Shown one piece after another: positions 1 through 14,399 of a DNA stretch of 64,000 nt. Within the stretch, counting starts at the first letter, position 1. The number at the start of each line of letters is the position of its first letter. The stretch spans positions 2,666,001 to 2,730,000 of the forward strand of contig PYIU01000008.1 of the NCBI GenBank assembly GCA_003415625.1, in the 5' to 3' direction. The position numbers and the translations under genes are program-made. Under the pieces are notes generated by a model. It did not search any database, was not told the origin of the DNA, and saw only the letters and a list, made by a program, of their open reading frames with translations. Source of the stretch: Aquanectria penicillioides (taxonomy: Eukaryota; Ascomycota; Sordariomycetes; Hypocreales; Nectriaceae).

Positions 1-3000
1 ACTTTTTATTAATAATATTAAGTTTATTAAGAATAATAGTATTAATAAAGTCTTATATTTAATTAATATTTAAAGCAATTAATTAAGTACTTTTCCTTTA
101 TTTATACTTAATAAAAACTTAATTATAATGCATTAATGCTAAAAGGGGATTATTAATAGTATTATAATTGCTATTAAAGATTAAGGGTTAGGTTATAAGG
201 TATTTAATAATTAAAGTTTTAATAAATTTAATTATTCCTTAAATATTAAAAAAAAGAAAAAAAGCGCTTAAAAAACTATATTTTTAATTTTTAGCTTATT
301 TAATAATAGATATAATAAAAATAAAGAAATTATAGAGCAATTCTATTTTAATTATAATCTCTCTTTATACTATAGTAAGTATAATAGCTTATTTATTTTA
401 AAAGATATTAATAGTATTATAAATAATTAAATGCTTTAGCTATTTATTTTAAATAAAAAAGCTTTAATAAATAGTATTAATAAAGTAAATAAAGCTAATT
501 AATAGCCTTTTATTATATATTGCTTATTAGAACTCTATAGGCATAAAATTAATTAAATATTTGGTTTTTTAATATTTATTCCTTTTAGTAAAAGCTTATA
601 AAAAAAGCTCTTTTACTTTTATTTATTCTTTTTAACCTTAATGCTTATAATTAAAAGATTAATTTAATAAATTGTAAGGATATTAATAAGTCTATAAATA
701 AAGGTAATAAAGAAAGCTTAAATACTAAAGTTTAAAGCTATTTCCTTTTTTTATAGGTTTTTAAATAAATTCTATAGATTTTAATAATAAAATATTTAGG
801 CTTAATAAAAGTTAAAAGAGAAGTCTTTAAAGCAATTAATATTAATAAGCTAAGAATTTAAATTGCTTTTATTACTTAAAATAGATTAAATTTTTAATTT
901 ATTAAATTAATAATTTTAATTTATTTAAGAGTAAAATAGTATAAATTAATTATTAAGCAATTAATTAAATATTTTAGTAATATTTTTTTTATTAAAAGAA
1001 AAAAAATCTTTAATTCTATCTTTATTTTAAATAACTCCTTTAGCTATATAAAGGTCTTTACTTAATATTAAAAATTATACCTTTAAAGTAATTATACTTA
1101 AGGTTGCTTTTTTTAGCCTTATTATAAAATAAAGTAAAGGTTAATAAAGGGTTTAAAAGCTTATAATTAAATACTTATAATTTAAAAGATAAAGATTATT
1201 AGTATTTTATAGATATTATAAATAAAATTAAAGTAATATAATTTACTATAAAATTATTAAAAGAAGAGAAAAGAGTTATAAGCATAAAGTAAATTAATAT
1301 AATTTAAGTGCTTTTATTTTTAGTTTAGTATTATTTAAGTAAATTACTATTTTAATATTTATATATATATAAATATTAATAAGTTTCTTAAAATAGTATA
1401 CTTTTTAGTATTTAATAAGAATTTTATTAATATTTAGTTTTTACTTTAAATTTTAAAGGTTAATTTCCTATTTATTATAAAAGTATTATATTAGCTCTTT
1501 CTTTTATTTTTTTCTTTTTAGCTTATTATTTTTTATCTTTTTAATTCTTTTGCATTTTTAATTATTATTGCAATTTTTATTCTTTATTTTATAATAGCTT
1601 TATATTGCAATAAGCTTAAGTCTCTTGCCTTTATACTTTATAATTATCTCTTTAATATATATAATCTTACTATTAGCTATATTTAGGCTTTTAAATTCTT
1701 TTATTAATGCTTTATTTATTAATATACCTATAATAGTTTTTTCTATAAGGCTTTAATTAATACTATTAATATTGCTATTAAATAATTAATAAATATCCCT
1801 TTTTATATTGCTTTTTAACTATTATTTTTATTTAGTAATTAATTAAATACTTTTAAATTTAATAATACTTTAATATTTAAATTTATAGCTTTTAAGCTCT
1901 TAATTAATTTAGCTAGCCCTTATATATTAAAATTGCTTTTAAGGAAAATAGTAAGTAAATTAATTATAAACTTACTTAATAGTTTATTTTATAGTTATTA
2001 TTTTGCAATTTAATGCTTTATTTTAAAGTAAATCTTCTCCTTTAGTATTAACTTTAATCTATATATATCTCTATAAAATAGGCTTATTTAATAGAGTACT
2101 TCTTAATTTAGCTACTAATTTACCTTAAGTATATTAAGGTATTTATTATTGCATTTATTAAATATATTAACCCCTTTATATATTATAAATATATTTAATT
2201 ATATACTTTTATAATTTCTATTTATAATAAATATATTTTTACTCTTTTCTATATATATATTTTAGTATTAAATTATATAAATAGCTATTATATTAATTAT
2301 ATTTAAAATAGTTAATTTAAATATAAATAAAGCTTTCTTTATAAATATTAATTAAAAGGTTTTTATAAAGGCCTTTATAACTTTCTTTTAAATAATATAA
2401 ATACTATTAATAAATCTATTTAGCTATTAACTTTTATAATAGATTTTTTTAAGCTAATTATTTACCTATAAATTATATATAGTTTTTCTATTAGCAATAT
2501 AGTTAATAATTATTAATTAATTAAATAAATATAAAAAGTATTTAATTAAAAATATAAAATAAATTTTAATTAATAAAAATAATAGTTTTTAGCTTATTTT
2601 TTAATATAAATTAATTAAATATAGTTTTTAATTTATTAATAATAATTTAATAAATAGAAAATAGTACTATAAAGTAATTAATTAAGTATTTTTATACCCT
2701 TTAAGGCTATTATTATTATTATATTATTTTAATAACCTTAAAATTTAATTTCTATTAAATATATTTAAATTTTTAAATTTTTTATAAATATTAATACTTT
2801 ATTTTTTACTATTTTTTATATATTTTTATTTATTTTTAAATAATTTTAACCCTTTTATTATAGTTTTTAAGCATTTTTATTTTATTTTTATTAATTTTTA
2901 ATATAATTTTTAAAGTTTTTAAATAGATTTTTAAGGGATTTTTAAGGATTTTTAGTATTTTCTTAAGGTTTTTAGTTAATTTTTAGTTATTTTTATTTAA

Positions 3001-3430
3001 TTTTATTTAATTTTATTATTTTTTTATTTACCTTTAATTGCTTTTTATTTTACTTTTTTACTTTATTTTAAATAGCTTATTTTTTTTTAATATAATATTA
3101 ATTTTAATATTTTTATTTCTTTTTTTTTAATCTTTAATATTTCTTTTTTAATAATAATTTAATTATTTTTAGCTTAATGCTATTGCTAATTATTTAATTA
3201 ATTGCTTATTATATTTTAATATTATATTTATTAATTGCTATTTATTTTTAGAATTTAAACTTTAATAATCTTTTTAAGCTTAATATAAATATATATTATA
3301 GTATTATTATTTAAGCTTTTTATAGCATTTAAATTAAGTTTATTTTATTTTTATTATTTTATAGATTTAATTTATATTTAATTAAATACTTTCTTTTTTC
3401 TTTTTACTTTTAATAGTACTTTTTAATTTA
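1..3430 (-). other. Gypsy-A 3' region after integrase, no recognised gene
   Basis: This stretch lies downstream of the pol gene on the minus strand and matches about 42070-46100 of the other copy. Positions 2700-3160 are almost pure A/T homopolymer runs. The rest has frames on both strands broken by TAA and TAG at similar rates, so neither strand can be called coding by eye. The uninterrupted sequence near 1690-1760 is the empty site matching the SINE insertion at 43784-44370 in the other copy. Confidence 0.6.
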
Positions 3431-6400
3431 TACTAAAAGTCTTTTTATTATTTCTATTTATTTACTATTTATTTTTATTTTTTATAAACTTCTTTAATTA
3501 ATTACTATAAGTTATATTAAAAAGCTTAATTCTATCTATAGTATTAAGAATATAACTCTTTATTTTATTAAATATATTAGCAATTCTATAAGGGCCTAAT
3601 TAATATAGCTTTATCTTTATAATATAAAATATATCCTTTTAATTTTATATATTATACTAAAGAATTAAATCTTTAATAGTAAAAGGCTTTTTATATAGCC
3701 TATATTAATTCTTTTTAGTCTTTTTATTAATAATTAACCTTTAGAATGCAATTATTTATTGCCTAGCTTCTTTTATATCTTTTTACTTTTACTTTAAGAT
3801 TTTAATTCTTTATTTAAGTAAGTCCTTAATAAAGGTTATATTATTTTATTTAATTAAATGCTATATAGGCACTTTTACTTCTAAAGAAAGGATTGGCTCC
3901 TATCTATAGAGTAAATAAAAAAGTAATCTCCTATATAAAGTATAGATAGCTACTCTTTTAGTTAGTAAAGCTATTAGTAAAATATCTATTTATTTTCTTT
4001 TTTCTTTACCCTTTTTCTTTAGGAAATTTATTATAGTAATATAATTACTTTTAATAAATCTATTTGCTTTTAGATTATAAATAAAAGTATTAATAACTTT
4101 TATATTAAAGCTATTAAAATCTTTAGGAATCCCTTTTATAATCTCTTTTCTATTATTAGTAATTACTTTTTTTAGCATTTTATATTAATAGTATAGTTTT
4201 TTAAGGAATTTTATAATATAATAACTATTTAATTTTAGAATTAGCTTAGCCTTTATCTATTTATAAAAATTGCATTTAGCTTTTAATATAAATTTAAATT
4301 CTTTATTAAAAGGTATATATTATTTATTAAAATAAATCTTTATTATTAAATAGATAAGCTTAATAGATATAAAGGCTTTTATTAGTCTTTAGGGAATATA
4401 TATTTAATATATTAGGTATTGCTTAATAGCTTTTATAATGCTTCTTTTTGCATTTTATTAATAGTACCTTTTAAAGAGGAGTATATAAATAGCATTGCAA
4501 TTATAATGCCCTTTATTAATATAGTATAATTTAATTAAATCCTTTTAAATATCTTTCTTCTTTATAATTAACCTTAAGTTATCTTTTTATTTTTTAGCTT
4601 TAATCTATAAATAGCTATCTTTTATAAAGTGTTTTTTAGCCTTTAGCTATAAGTATTAGTAATTCTATAAAGTAATATTTATTAGCCTTTTTAATAAAAG
4701 TAAATATTCCTTTAATTGCAATAAAAGTCTATTATAATTCTTTTTTAATTCTATTAATTTATTTTTAATTTTAATAATATTAAAATAAATATTAATAAAC
4801 TCTTTAATATTACCTTTAGCCTTTTAGTCTATTTAATTAAATACTTTTAAACCTTTTTTAAATAGCCTATTAGCTATATTGTTTTTATTTCTAAAAATGT
4901 ATTAAATAGTAAAGTTAAATAATAGAATATAATCAATCTATTAAATAATTATTATATTAAGGATATTACTAGCCTTACTATTAAATTAATAAATTAAAAC
5001 TTAAGAATTTATCTTTAAGATAAAGGGCAATCTATATATATAGCTATAAAGGCATTTAATTCTATATAATATGCCCTTATATTTAAGTTTAATAGTATTA
5101 TACCTTTATTTTATAGAAATCTAAAGATTAGATTTATACTTTATTAAATGCCTTTTCTTTTTTATTATTTATATTAATATTGCACTTTAGCCTTCTTTAT
5201 TAGTATTAAATATAAGGATAATCTCTTTAAATCCTTTAGAAAGGTTTAATATTGCTAAAATAGAAATAGAAATTATCTTTTCTTTAAGAATTGCTATAAT
5301 ATTAGCTTATTCTTTACTTTATATTTATATAGCATTCTTTTTTAATAATTAAATAAAAAGTTTAATAATTTAAGTATATCTTTTAATTTAAATTTAATAG
5401 TAGTCTATAATTCCTAAAAATGCTTTAACCTACTTTAGGTTATAGTATCTTTTTTATTTATTAATCTTAATTACTTTTTCCTTTATTAGCTGCCTTTTAG
5501 CTATACTATATAAATATCTAATAATAATTGCAGTATATTAATAGAACTTTAACTTCCCTATAGAAATTATATATTTAAATAGCTTAATATTTAAAAGAGT
5601 TTTATTTAAATTAATTAAATACTTTAGGATAAACCTTTATATATTAAAAAGCACTTTTTTTTTATTATATTTAATTTTTAGTTCTTTAATAATAATATTA
5701 TTTAAAAAGGCTTAATAGACTTTTAGTAATAAATTAAAGAGAATTTTAATTATAATCCTTAAGAACTATACTATTAAATTAATTTCTTTTTGCAATAAGG
5801 TATATATTTTAAAAAGCCTTAATAGTATATTAAAAGTTATTAAATCCTAACTTTCCTTTATTAAGGAAATTTAATTATATTTTAAAAAGAAATCTAAAAG
5901 AGTTAGGATTTTATATATTTTAAATTTAGCTAAGAATTTATTAGCTTTTAAAGGAATTAATCTATTCTATATTATATATATATTATATCTTTTAGCTAAA
6001 TTAATTAAATAAAGTCTACTATTCTTTTTTACTATTAGTATATATAGGTTTTAATAGGTAGTATAAAACTTTTAAAGGATTCCTTTTTTTATTTAAATTT
6101 TTAATAATTTAATAACCTTTTTTTTTAATCCTTTAGGGATTAAAATATTTTCTATTTATTAGGCTTTATATTTAATTATTTTAATAATCTATAAAGGGGC
6201 TACTTTAGGGTTTAGTCTTCTATACTCCTTAAAATCTTAAGTAAGTATTGCTTTTTTATTATAGAGAATTTTTAAAAGAATACTTCTCTCTTTATTAATA
6301 AAGATCCCTTTTATTTAATTAATTACTTTCTAAAGTCTTTCTTTATATAGCTTTAATTCTTTAGCTATTTTAAAGAACTTAAGTATTAAGAGCTTTAAGT

Positions 6401-9250
6401 ATTTAAACTTTTCTTTAAGATCTCTCTTTACTTTTTTCTATTTTTTTTTCTTTTAATATAAATCCCTTTTAAAAATAGATTTATTTAATAGAATATTATC
6501 TTTAGGATATATTTTATTGGCTTTTTATTTATATATTATATTAATAAGTATTACTTTCTCTTTTTAGTATATAGCTAATTATAGCTTCTCTTTTGCCTTT
6601 ATTACCTTTATATAATTAACCTTTAATTAATTTTTAATTATTAATTAAATTATTACTTTTATTAATGCTTTATTTAATTATTTAATTAATTGCTTATTAT
6701 TATTTTCTTTTAAACCTTATAATTCTATTAGTCTAAAAGAACTTTAGGAATTTATCTTTAGTTGCCTTAAGTAGTCTCTATACTCCTTAAGGCATTCTAT
6801 TTAATATTTTTAATAATAGATATAATAATCTTAATTAAGCTAAATTAATATTAAAGGAGTATTTCTTCTTTTAGAGATATATAATTAAATATAATTTTAA
6901 TAGCCTTAATAAAAGGCATTTCTAAAATAAAAGGAATAAAAATATATTCTCTTAAAGCAATATAGAACCTTTATACTATTTAAATATTTTTAAGAAATAG
7001 CTTAATATTTACTTCTTTATATATTTAAATTTAATTATTAAAGTAAGATATAATAAAAGCTTCTATAAGCTTTACTTTTAGCTTGCATTTTTATACTATT
7101 TTATTAAAAATAATATTTTTTTTTAACTTAAAATTTACTAAAGCTTCTTAAGTTATTCTATTAAAGTTATTTAATTTTACTTAAATTTTTAGCAGTTTTT
7201 AATATTAGGCTAAAGTTCTTTAATACTATTAATTTAAAATATTTATATAAACTATTAAATGCATTTAATTAAATATAACCTTTCCCCCTTTAGTTATTAT
7301 ATAGCTAATATTAACTTTATTAATACTTCCTTAATCTTTAATAAAGTATTCTTTAGGCAATAGTATATAATAAGGTTTAGATTCCTTTTTAATTAATATA
7401 CTATTAATACTATACTATTTAGCAATATAATTAAAGTACTTCTTTAAGAATATTGCTTTTAGATTATTAATTATAATTAAATTAATAGCTTATTAAATTT
7501 ATTTCTTTTTTAATAAAGGTTTAAGTTTTATTTATTTAATTTCTTTTATTCCCTTTATATAATTAAAAACTATCTTTAAGATATTATTACTTAAAGAAAG
7601 GTTAAAGGTAATTAAATCCTTAATAGTTATTTAGACTTTTAATTTTATTACCTTTTTATAAATTTATCTCTTTATTTAAATAACTTTAAGCATTTAATTA
7701 AAAGCATTTTAATCCTTTTCTTTAAGAATAATATTAATAATCTCTTTATTTTTAATAAGTTCTCTATTTATAACTTAAATAGAAAACTAAATTCCCTTTT
7801 TCTCTTTTTAATTAGCTAATTCCTCTTTTAATTTTACTTTTATATATTTTGCAGTATTAGTTTCTAATATAATATTAGTAATAAAAGGATTATTAATTGA
7901 TTCTATAGCTTAATTATTAATAAAAATGCAATTAACTTTAGGTTTTTAGGTCTCCTTAAGGGAATTTCTATTAAACATTAAGGAGCTATACTTTAATTAA
8001 TTAATATACTTAAGAAAGTCTTTAATTAAATGCTTCTCTCTTTTAGCAATTTACTATTTTTATATATTTAGCTTATTTATTATTATAACTTTAGCTTAGC
8101 TATAAATCTTAAAGGTAAGGAATTTTAAGATCTATAAAATAATTATTTTTTTTATTTCTTTTTTAATAGTAAGCTTATATATTAGTTTTAAGGGTAATAA
8201 GAGTTTCTATTGCCCTATTTAAATAAAGCTAGTATTGCTATTATAGTCTATAAATCCTCTCTTTCTATCTTCTATAAGAAGTAAGCAATAGTTTAAAAAA
8301 TGCTTTATTTCTATATAATAAAAGCACTTTAGATCTTTATTATAATTTATATTAATATAGAAATTATAATAGAGATATATATAATTAAATTCTTTTATTT
8401 AATTAAGGTTATTTTTAATTAGCAATAATAATTTTATTTTTAGTTAATTAATCTTTTAGTATATAATTCTCTTTAACTCTTATAATTTATTTATAATATT
8501 TTAGGCTATATTAATTTATAGCTTCTTTATTCCTTTAGTAAAAAGACTTAACTTCCCTTTTAAGCTTTAAATAGGGTTAAGGAACTTAAGCTTTTAATGC
8601 TAAAGCTAATTTTAATAAGCAAAAGGCTTTTTAGTTTTCTTAAAATATTTAAAGTTATTATTCTTTTTTTCTATTTAAAAGATTTAAATTCCTTTTTTAG
8701 CATTAAAAAAGTTCTTAATTAGCCTAATTATCTTTTTATACTTTATTATTCTTAAGGTATTTAAGTATTTCCCTTTCTATTAGTAAATATTAATAATAAT
8801 ATTTTTTAATATAATATTATAAATAGCTTAAGCCTATACTATAGAAGCCTTTTAGCTAATAAAATCTATTTTTCTATTAAATTAAGTATACTTTATAAGC
8901 TATTAAAGAATAATTCTATACTTTATAGATTAAATTAAAATTATATTTATTTACTAAAGCTTATTTTTAAGTAGATTTAATTGATTTAAATTTTAGTACT
9001 TAAAGGTTTTTAAGAGGTTTTACTTTATAATAGGCTAATTATTGCCTTTTAGTAAGTTTATAATATCTTAAAATACTTTAAAGGTTATATAATATATAAA
9101 AGCTTTACCTTTTATACTATTTATAACTCTTTAACTAATTATAAATCCATTATATAATTTAAGGAAATATATAATATTTCTTTTATTAAAAATTATATTA
9201 AGCAATTAAATAAAAGTAATAATTACTTTTATTATTTTAGCTAATATATT
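3430..9250 (-). pseudogene. Gypsy-A gag-pol, left copy, RIP-inactivated
   Basis: This is the decayed gag-pol of a Ty3/Gypsy element: gag near 8.3-9.2 kb, reverse transcriptase and RNase H near 5-6.5 kb, and integrase near 3.4-4.9 kb. The longest open piece is 3990-4178 (62 codons). It carries the integrase-core stretch KEIIKGIPKDFNSFNIKV followed by INTFIYN, and aligns residue by residue with the plus-strand copy at 41.3-41.5 kb. Inactivating changes are almost all TAA and TAG at former glutamine and tryptophan codons, as CpA to TpA mutation predicts. No intact protein can be made. Domain edges are approximate and were set by collinearity with the right copy. Confidence 0.85.
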
Positions 9251-9289
9251 TAGTTTATTCTTTTTAAAAATATTAATATTAATAGTATT

Positions 9290-9393
9290 TATTTATTTAT
9301 TTATTTATTTATTTATTAATACTTTATAGACCTATAAAGTAGATAGTGCTTCTATACTATATAAATAAAGGAAAAAACTATACTAATAGAATA
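9290..9393 (-). repeat. LINE 3' tail shared with the SINE
   Basis: On the minus strand the last 100 or so bases before the AAAT tail read like the last 100 bases of the SINE (about 44271-44370). Shared blocks include ggtttttatt, gtttttcct, atagtatagaagcact and cctata-agtatta, followed by AAAT repeats. The similarity stops upstream of this block. That is the arrangement expected when a SINE borrows the recognition end of a LINE. Confidence 0.75.
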
Positions 9394-9821
9394 AAAACCT
9401 TTATTTAATATAATATTAAACTTAATATAGGTCCCCTATAGAGAAGCATTAAATTAAAAGTTAGTTTAGTGCTATTACTAAAATATCCTATTTATCTAAT
9501 TGTAGGGTTAATAAATAGGGTAAAAGTAGGGCCTGCAATAGGCCTAAATTGCCTATACTATAGGCCTATTGCAAGGAGTAAGGCGCCATTTTAGTGCTGC
9601 TAGCTATATAAATGCTATTATTGTTATTTCTTAATCTTTATAGGCATGCCTAATTCCTTTCCTTTTCTTCCTTTTTTATATGCCTTTATAAAAGCTTTCT
9701 ATTGCCTTTAAGTATACGCTTTGCTAATGTATTGTTTATATAGAATACCTAATTTATATAAGCATTAATTACTATTCCTATTGCTATTCTATACTAATTA
9801 TATATAGCTAAAGATAATAAC

Positions 9822-9999
<178 letters not shown>

Positions 10000-10699
10000 G
10001 TAGTGTGTATTTAATGCGGCCGCAAATAGCATTCTTGCTAATATTAGCAAATGCTAAGATGCCAAGCTGGCCGCACTAAGGCAGGGGGTGCCGCACTAAC
10101 CCTAGGGGCAGTGTAAGATCTGCTCTATTCTATATGCATTATGTAGATAGCAAGAAATAGGGAGGATAGTCTATACTAAAATTAGGCTAATATATAGTTT
10201 CTATCCCTTATAGCTATAAGAAATTAACTATTAATAGATACTAAAGCTAGCGGCTATATAGCTTATGCCTATATGCATAAGCTATATAAGCTATTACTAT
10301 ATTTAATAGAGGCTAATATCTATATACTAATAGTAGCTTTATAAAAGGGAATAGCTATAGTAAGTATAGCTTAATCTAGTTTTACTATAAGTATAATGCT
10401 AATATAGATTATAAAAAGAGAAGCTTTAGCAGTTAGAGGCTAAGGCTATTTAGGCTAAAAGAAGGGCAATTTAAGTGCGCTCTTAAGCTATATCTATAGC
10501 TCTAACTATAGGTCTTAATGCTAATTAGCTCTATAAGCTAATTAATAAAGTTAACTATATAGCTATAGCTCTTAAGAGCTTAATGGCTATACTGCCTTCT
10601 TTAGTTAAAAGGGCTAAAGCTACTTAAGAATAGGCAGTGCCTAAAAGTAATAGCAGTAATAAATAGTATTAGTCCTAATATAGGTTTATATTAGCTAAT

Positions 10700-13600
10700 A
10701 TTAATAGTAAAGACTAAAGTTTAGTATAACTCCTTAAGCAATAGCTTAAGCTTAAGTAAAGCTAAAGAAAGATTAAAATAGAGGGGGCTTAAAGATAAAA
10801 GGGAGAATAATAAAAAGGAGAATAGAAAGAGAAATAGTAAAGAGAATAAAATAAATCTTATATCTTTTAAGGAAAATATAGACTTAAAGTAAATAGTATT
10901 GCTAAAGTAAGTAAATATAGATTAGGTATAGCAATAGACTAAAATAGAGTCTAAATAAAGCTAAAGTAAAGACCTAACTATTAAAGGGGGTAGGCTTTAG
11001 TATATTATTTATATAATAGGCTAGTTTTTTCCCCTTTTTAAAAGGGGTTTTTTTAGGTATATTAACTTCCCTTTTAATAGAAGGGTTAAAGCGCTTAAGT
11101 AAAAAAGTTACTAAAAGGTAAAGGCAATATAAAAGTAAATATATTTTAAACTAAATATAGCTTAATAGCTAGCTTATAGTATAGTATAATATATAAATAA
11201 GCTAGCCACTTAATAAGGCAATATATAGTTTAGGCTTTAAATAAATACTGCTTAAGCTTAAGAAAGTTATAAAATAGATTAAATAAAATTTCTTTTTAGC
11301 TTAAATAAAGTAGGCAGTATAGTATAATATAGCTAACTATTTTAATAGTATCTTTATATTAGCATTAAGGCATACTTACCTTAAGGACCTTTTTTTAGAA
11401 AAGGAAACCCTAAAGTTTAATGCATTCTATTTGCATTTAGGTAAGTAAAGAGCTTTTATACTTCTTAAGTCCTTTATATAGGCAGATAGTCTTCTTCTTT
11501 ATATAGAGTAAAAAGATTTTAGCTGCCTTTATTCTATTATTAATATGCTATTTATAAGACTTATATTTAGCTTATTTCTATTAATGCCTTTAATTAACTA
11601 ATATTTAATTTTTAATTAACTTTTAGTTTTCTTTATATTTTCTATTAAAAAGCCAATTAATAAGCCACTTTTTATATTTCTATATTAATTTATACTAAAG
11701 GCTATTATAATAGTAGCAGTAAATTTAATGCATTATTAATATAATTATAAAGAGAATAAATCTCTTAATGCCTTAAGTTTAAAGCTAGCCTTAAAATTAA
11801 GTAAATTATTTATTAAAGTATATATTTAATAAAAGGATTTTAAGCTTACTTTCTAGCAGTTTAATTAAAATGGCTTTATAGCCTTCCTTAATAGTATAGA
11901 GGGCTTAAGCCTATTTAATTAATAGAGCTTTAGCAATCCTTTTTAAATTACTGCCCTTTTTTATTAGGAAATAGTATATACTAGCGCTATAGGCAATTAT
12001 AAATCTAATTATATATATATATATTATATAGGCAACCTTAAGGTTTACTCTTTATATACTTGCTATAAAGGCAATAAAGGCCTGCCTTTAGCGCTTAAGT
12101 TTTCCCTTAAGCTTAAAGATATATAGGCCCTAAAGCAGTTTTCTATATAGCTATAATCTAAAGAAATAGTATAATTTCTATAGTTAGATTATATTATAGG
12201 TAAGGGTTAATTAAACTTAATGCCTTTAGTATTAATAAAAGAAATAAAGGAGCTAGGCCTTAATAGGTTTAAAGGTTATATTATTAATAGAGGCCTAAAA
12301 TATATATACTATTTATATAGCTTTAAGTTAAGCTTAAGTCTTTACTATATCTCTTTTAAATGCAAGTATATTTATATTATTAGTAAATTTAATTACTATA
12401 ATTTTAGGGACTTTATTAAATACTGTATAAAGCCTTAATATAAATAAAATAAAGAGAATAGAGAAGAGTAGCAATCCCTATAGAACTCTAGCTTTAATGC
12501 TATAGGGTTTAAAGGACTTACTATTAAACTAAAGGTGCATTAAATACTTAAATAAATAGCTAAAAAGCTAAACTAATAACTATTATAAATAGCCTTAATT
12601 ATAAAGAGTAGCAATAAGCCTTTTATAGTTAATTAAATTAAAGGCTATAGTAAAGTTTAATTAAAGGAGCAATACTATTTTACTATAGGCCTATATTGTA
12701 TGTATTGCTTTTACTATAATTATAAGGGCAAGCTTAATAGACCTTTAAGGCTTATTTTCTATTTAACTATTAAGGAGTATATTTAGATTTTTAGCTATTA
12801 CTGCTATTTATTAGGCTATTATTAATTCTATTACTTTACTAATAATACTAAAAAGGGAAATAGATTTTTATTTAAATACTATATATTTTTAGGCTATTAT
12901 TTTATTTAATTTAAAAATAATAGTAGTAATTATATAGTAAAAGCAATATAGAAAGTGCCTAAATGCAATACTTATATTAGTAATAGTAATAAAAGCTTTT
13001 AAAAAGGGCTTATTATATACTTTAAGGAAGTTAATAGGGAATCTATTGCTACTAAAAGCTTTTTATAACTAGATTTTAAAGAGTAAGTATACTAGTTTAT
13101 AGAGTTTAATGCAGTTTTATATTAAGTCTTTAGTATTTTATAGCATTTAGTCTATACCTATAGATTATATTATAAGGTCTATTATAATAGGTTTAATATT
13201 TTAATTATTTACTTAAGATTTAAGGAAGAAGCATTTTACTAATATAATTGCCTTTTTAGTATAGCTTATAGCTAGGGAATCTTGCCTAAAGCAATTAAAA
13301 GAAAGGAGCTGCAATAAAGCTAAGGCAATACTGCTTTAGAGTTATACCTATCTCTTTAAATTCTAGAGTTTCTTTTAGCTGCCTATACCTTTCTCTATTT
13401 TAGCTTTAAATAGAGTATTACACTAAACCGCTTGCCTAGCCTTAGCTATATAAGCCTTCTGCTTATTGCCTACTTCTTATAGTTTTAATTAATTAGCTAC
13501 TATACTATTATATTATATATATCTTTATGCTTATTTAAGTTAGTAAATAGCCTTTATAATAGGCTAGTCCTATTAATTATTGCAGTTAGGCCTAAATTGC

Positions 13601-14350
13601 CTTTATATTAAAGTAGTATATTAAGCAATTTAATGCAGTCTTTAAGTTAGCTATTTAATTGCCTATTCTAACTATTATATAAAGGTTATTTTACTAAAAG
13701 TTTAATAAAGGGTAATTTATACTTTAAGTTTAGCCTTTTTAGGGTTTATTATGCATTAATTAAATACTATAGGCTAAAGGTTTAATAGAAGGGAAGGCAG
13801 TATATTTATAGAGGGCCTAATATATATTTACTGTAGAATATAGTTAAAGCTATTTAAATTATAATTAAGGCTTAAATAGATAATATAGCTATTCTTTAAG
13901 GCCTAAATTAAATTAAAGGTGCTATTTTTAGTATTATTTGCTTTTTAAATTACTATTCTATAGGGGCTTATTAAGGCTATATTTAGCTATTATATCTCTA
14001 TTAAAAAGATTAGGCTATATAGAGTAGTTTTATTATAGCAATCCTAAATTAAATAGTATAAATTAAAATCTTTAACTATAATTATTTAAGGGGCTAAAGT
14101 AAGGCTAATTAAAGTATATATTGCTTTTAAGTTTCCCTTACCTTTTAAAGGGTTATATACTGCAATTATTCTTATATAGTAATGCTTAAAATCAATACTA
14201 ATCTAGTCTTCTTTAGCCTAATAGATTTAAGTTTTTAGTCTATATTATTTATATATATAAAGAGCTATATAGCTTAAGTAATAAATTATAGTATAGTTTA
14301 ATCTTTTAGGGTTTATTAAGGCATTAATCCTTTAGTTTTTAGCTAGTTTT
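10700..14350 (-). pseudogene. LINE ORF2: endonuclease-reverse transcriptase, RIP-inactivated
   Basis: The decayed ORF2 of the LINE. Near 14060-14095 the minus strand reads IIIVKDFNLYYL, matching the GDFN-like active-site motif of apurinic-type endonucleases. It is followed at about 13.9-14.0 kb by STFNL, the RIP-altered form of the STIDL-type motif of that family. Near 12.8-12.9 kb the frame reads KSISLFSIISKVIELIIA, the fingers motif of LINE reverse transcriptases (usually RPISLLS-KVLE-I). Stops are TAA and TAG. The C-terminal part toward 10.7 kb is too mutated for me to assign RNase H or a zinc knuckle. It is certainly non-functional. Confidence 0.75.
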
Positions 14351-14399
14351 AAAAGTGCAATTATATTATATTTATTATAGGCATATAGTGCCTAATAGA

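Noticed and set aside
1..1500. Antisense gene in the Gypsy-A 3' extension
   Set aside because: Restoring Gln and Trp gives a plausible-looking string, but stops are denser than on the sense strand and no motif is recognisable.
12220..12438. 72-codon plus-strand frame
   Set aside because: It lies antisense inside the LINE ORF2; the minus strand reads as endonuclease and reverse transcriptase here.
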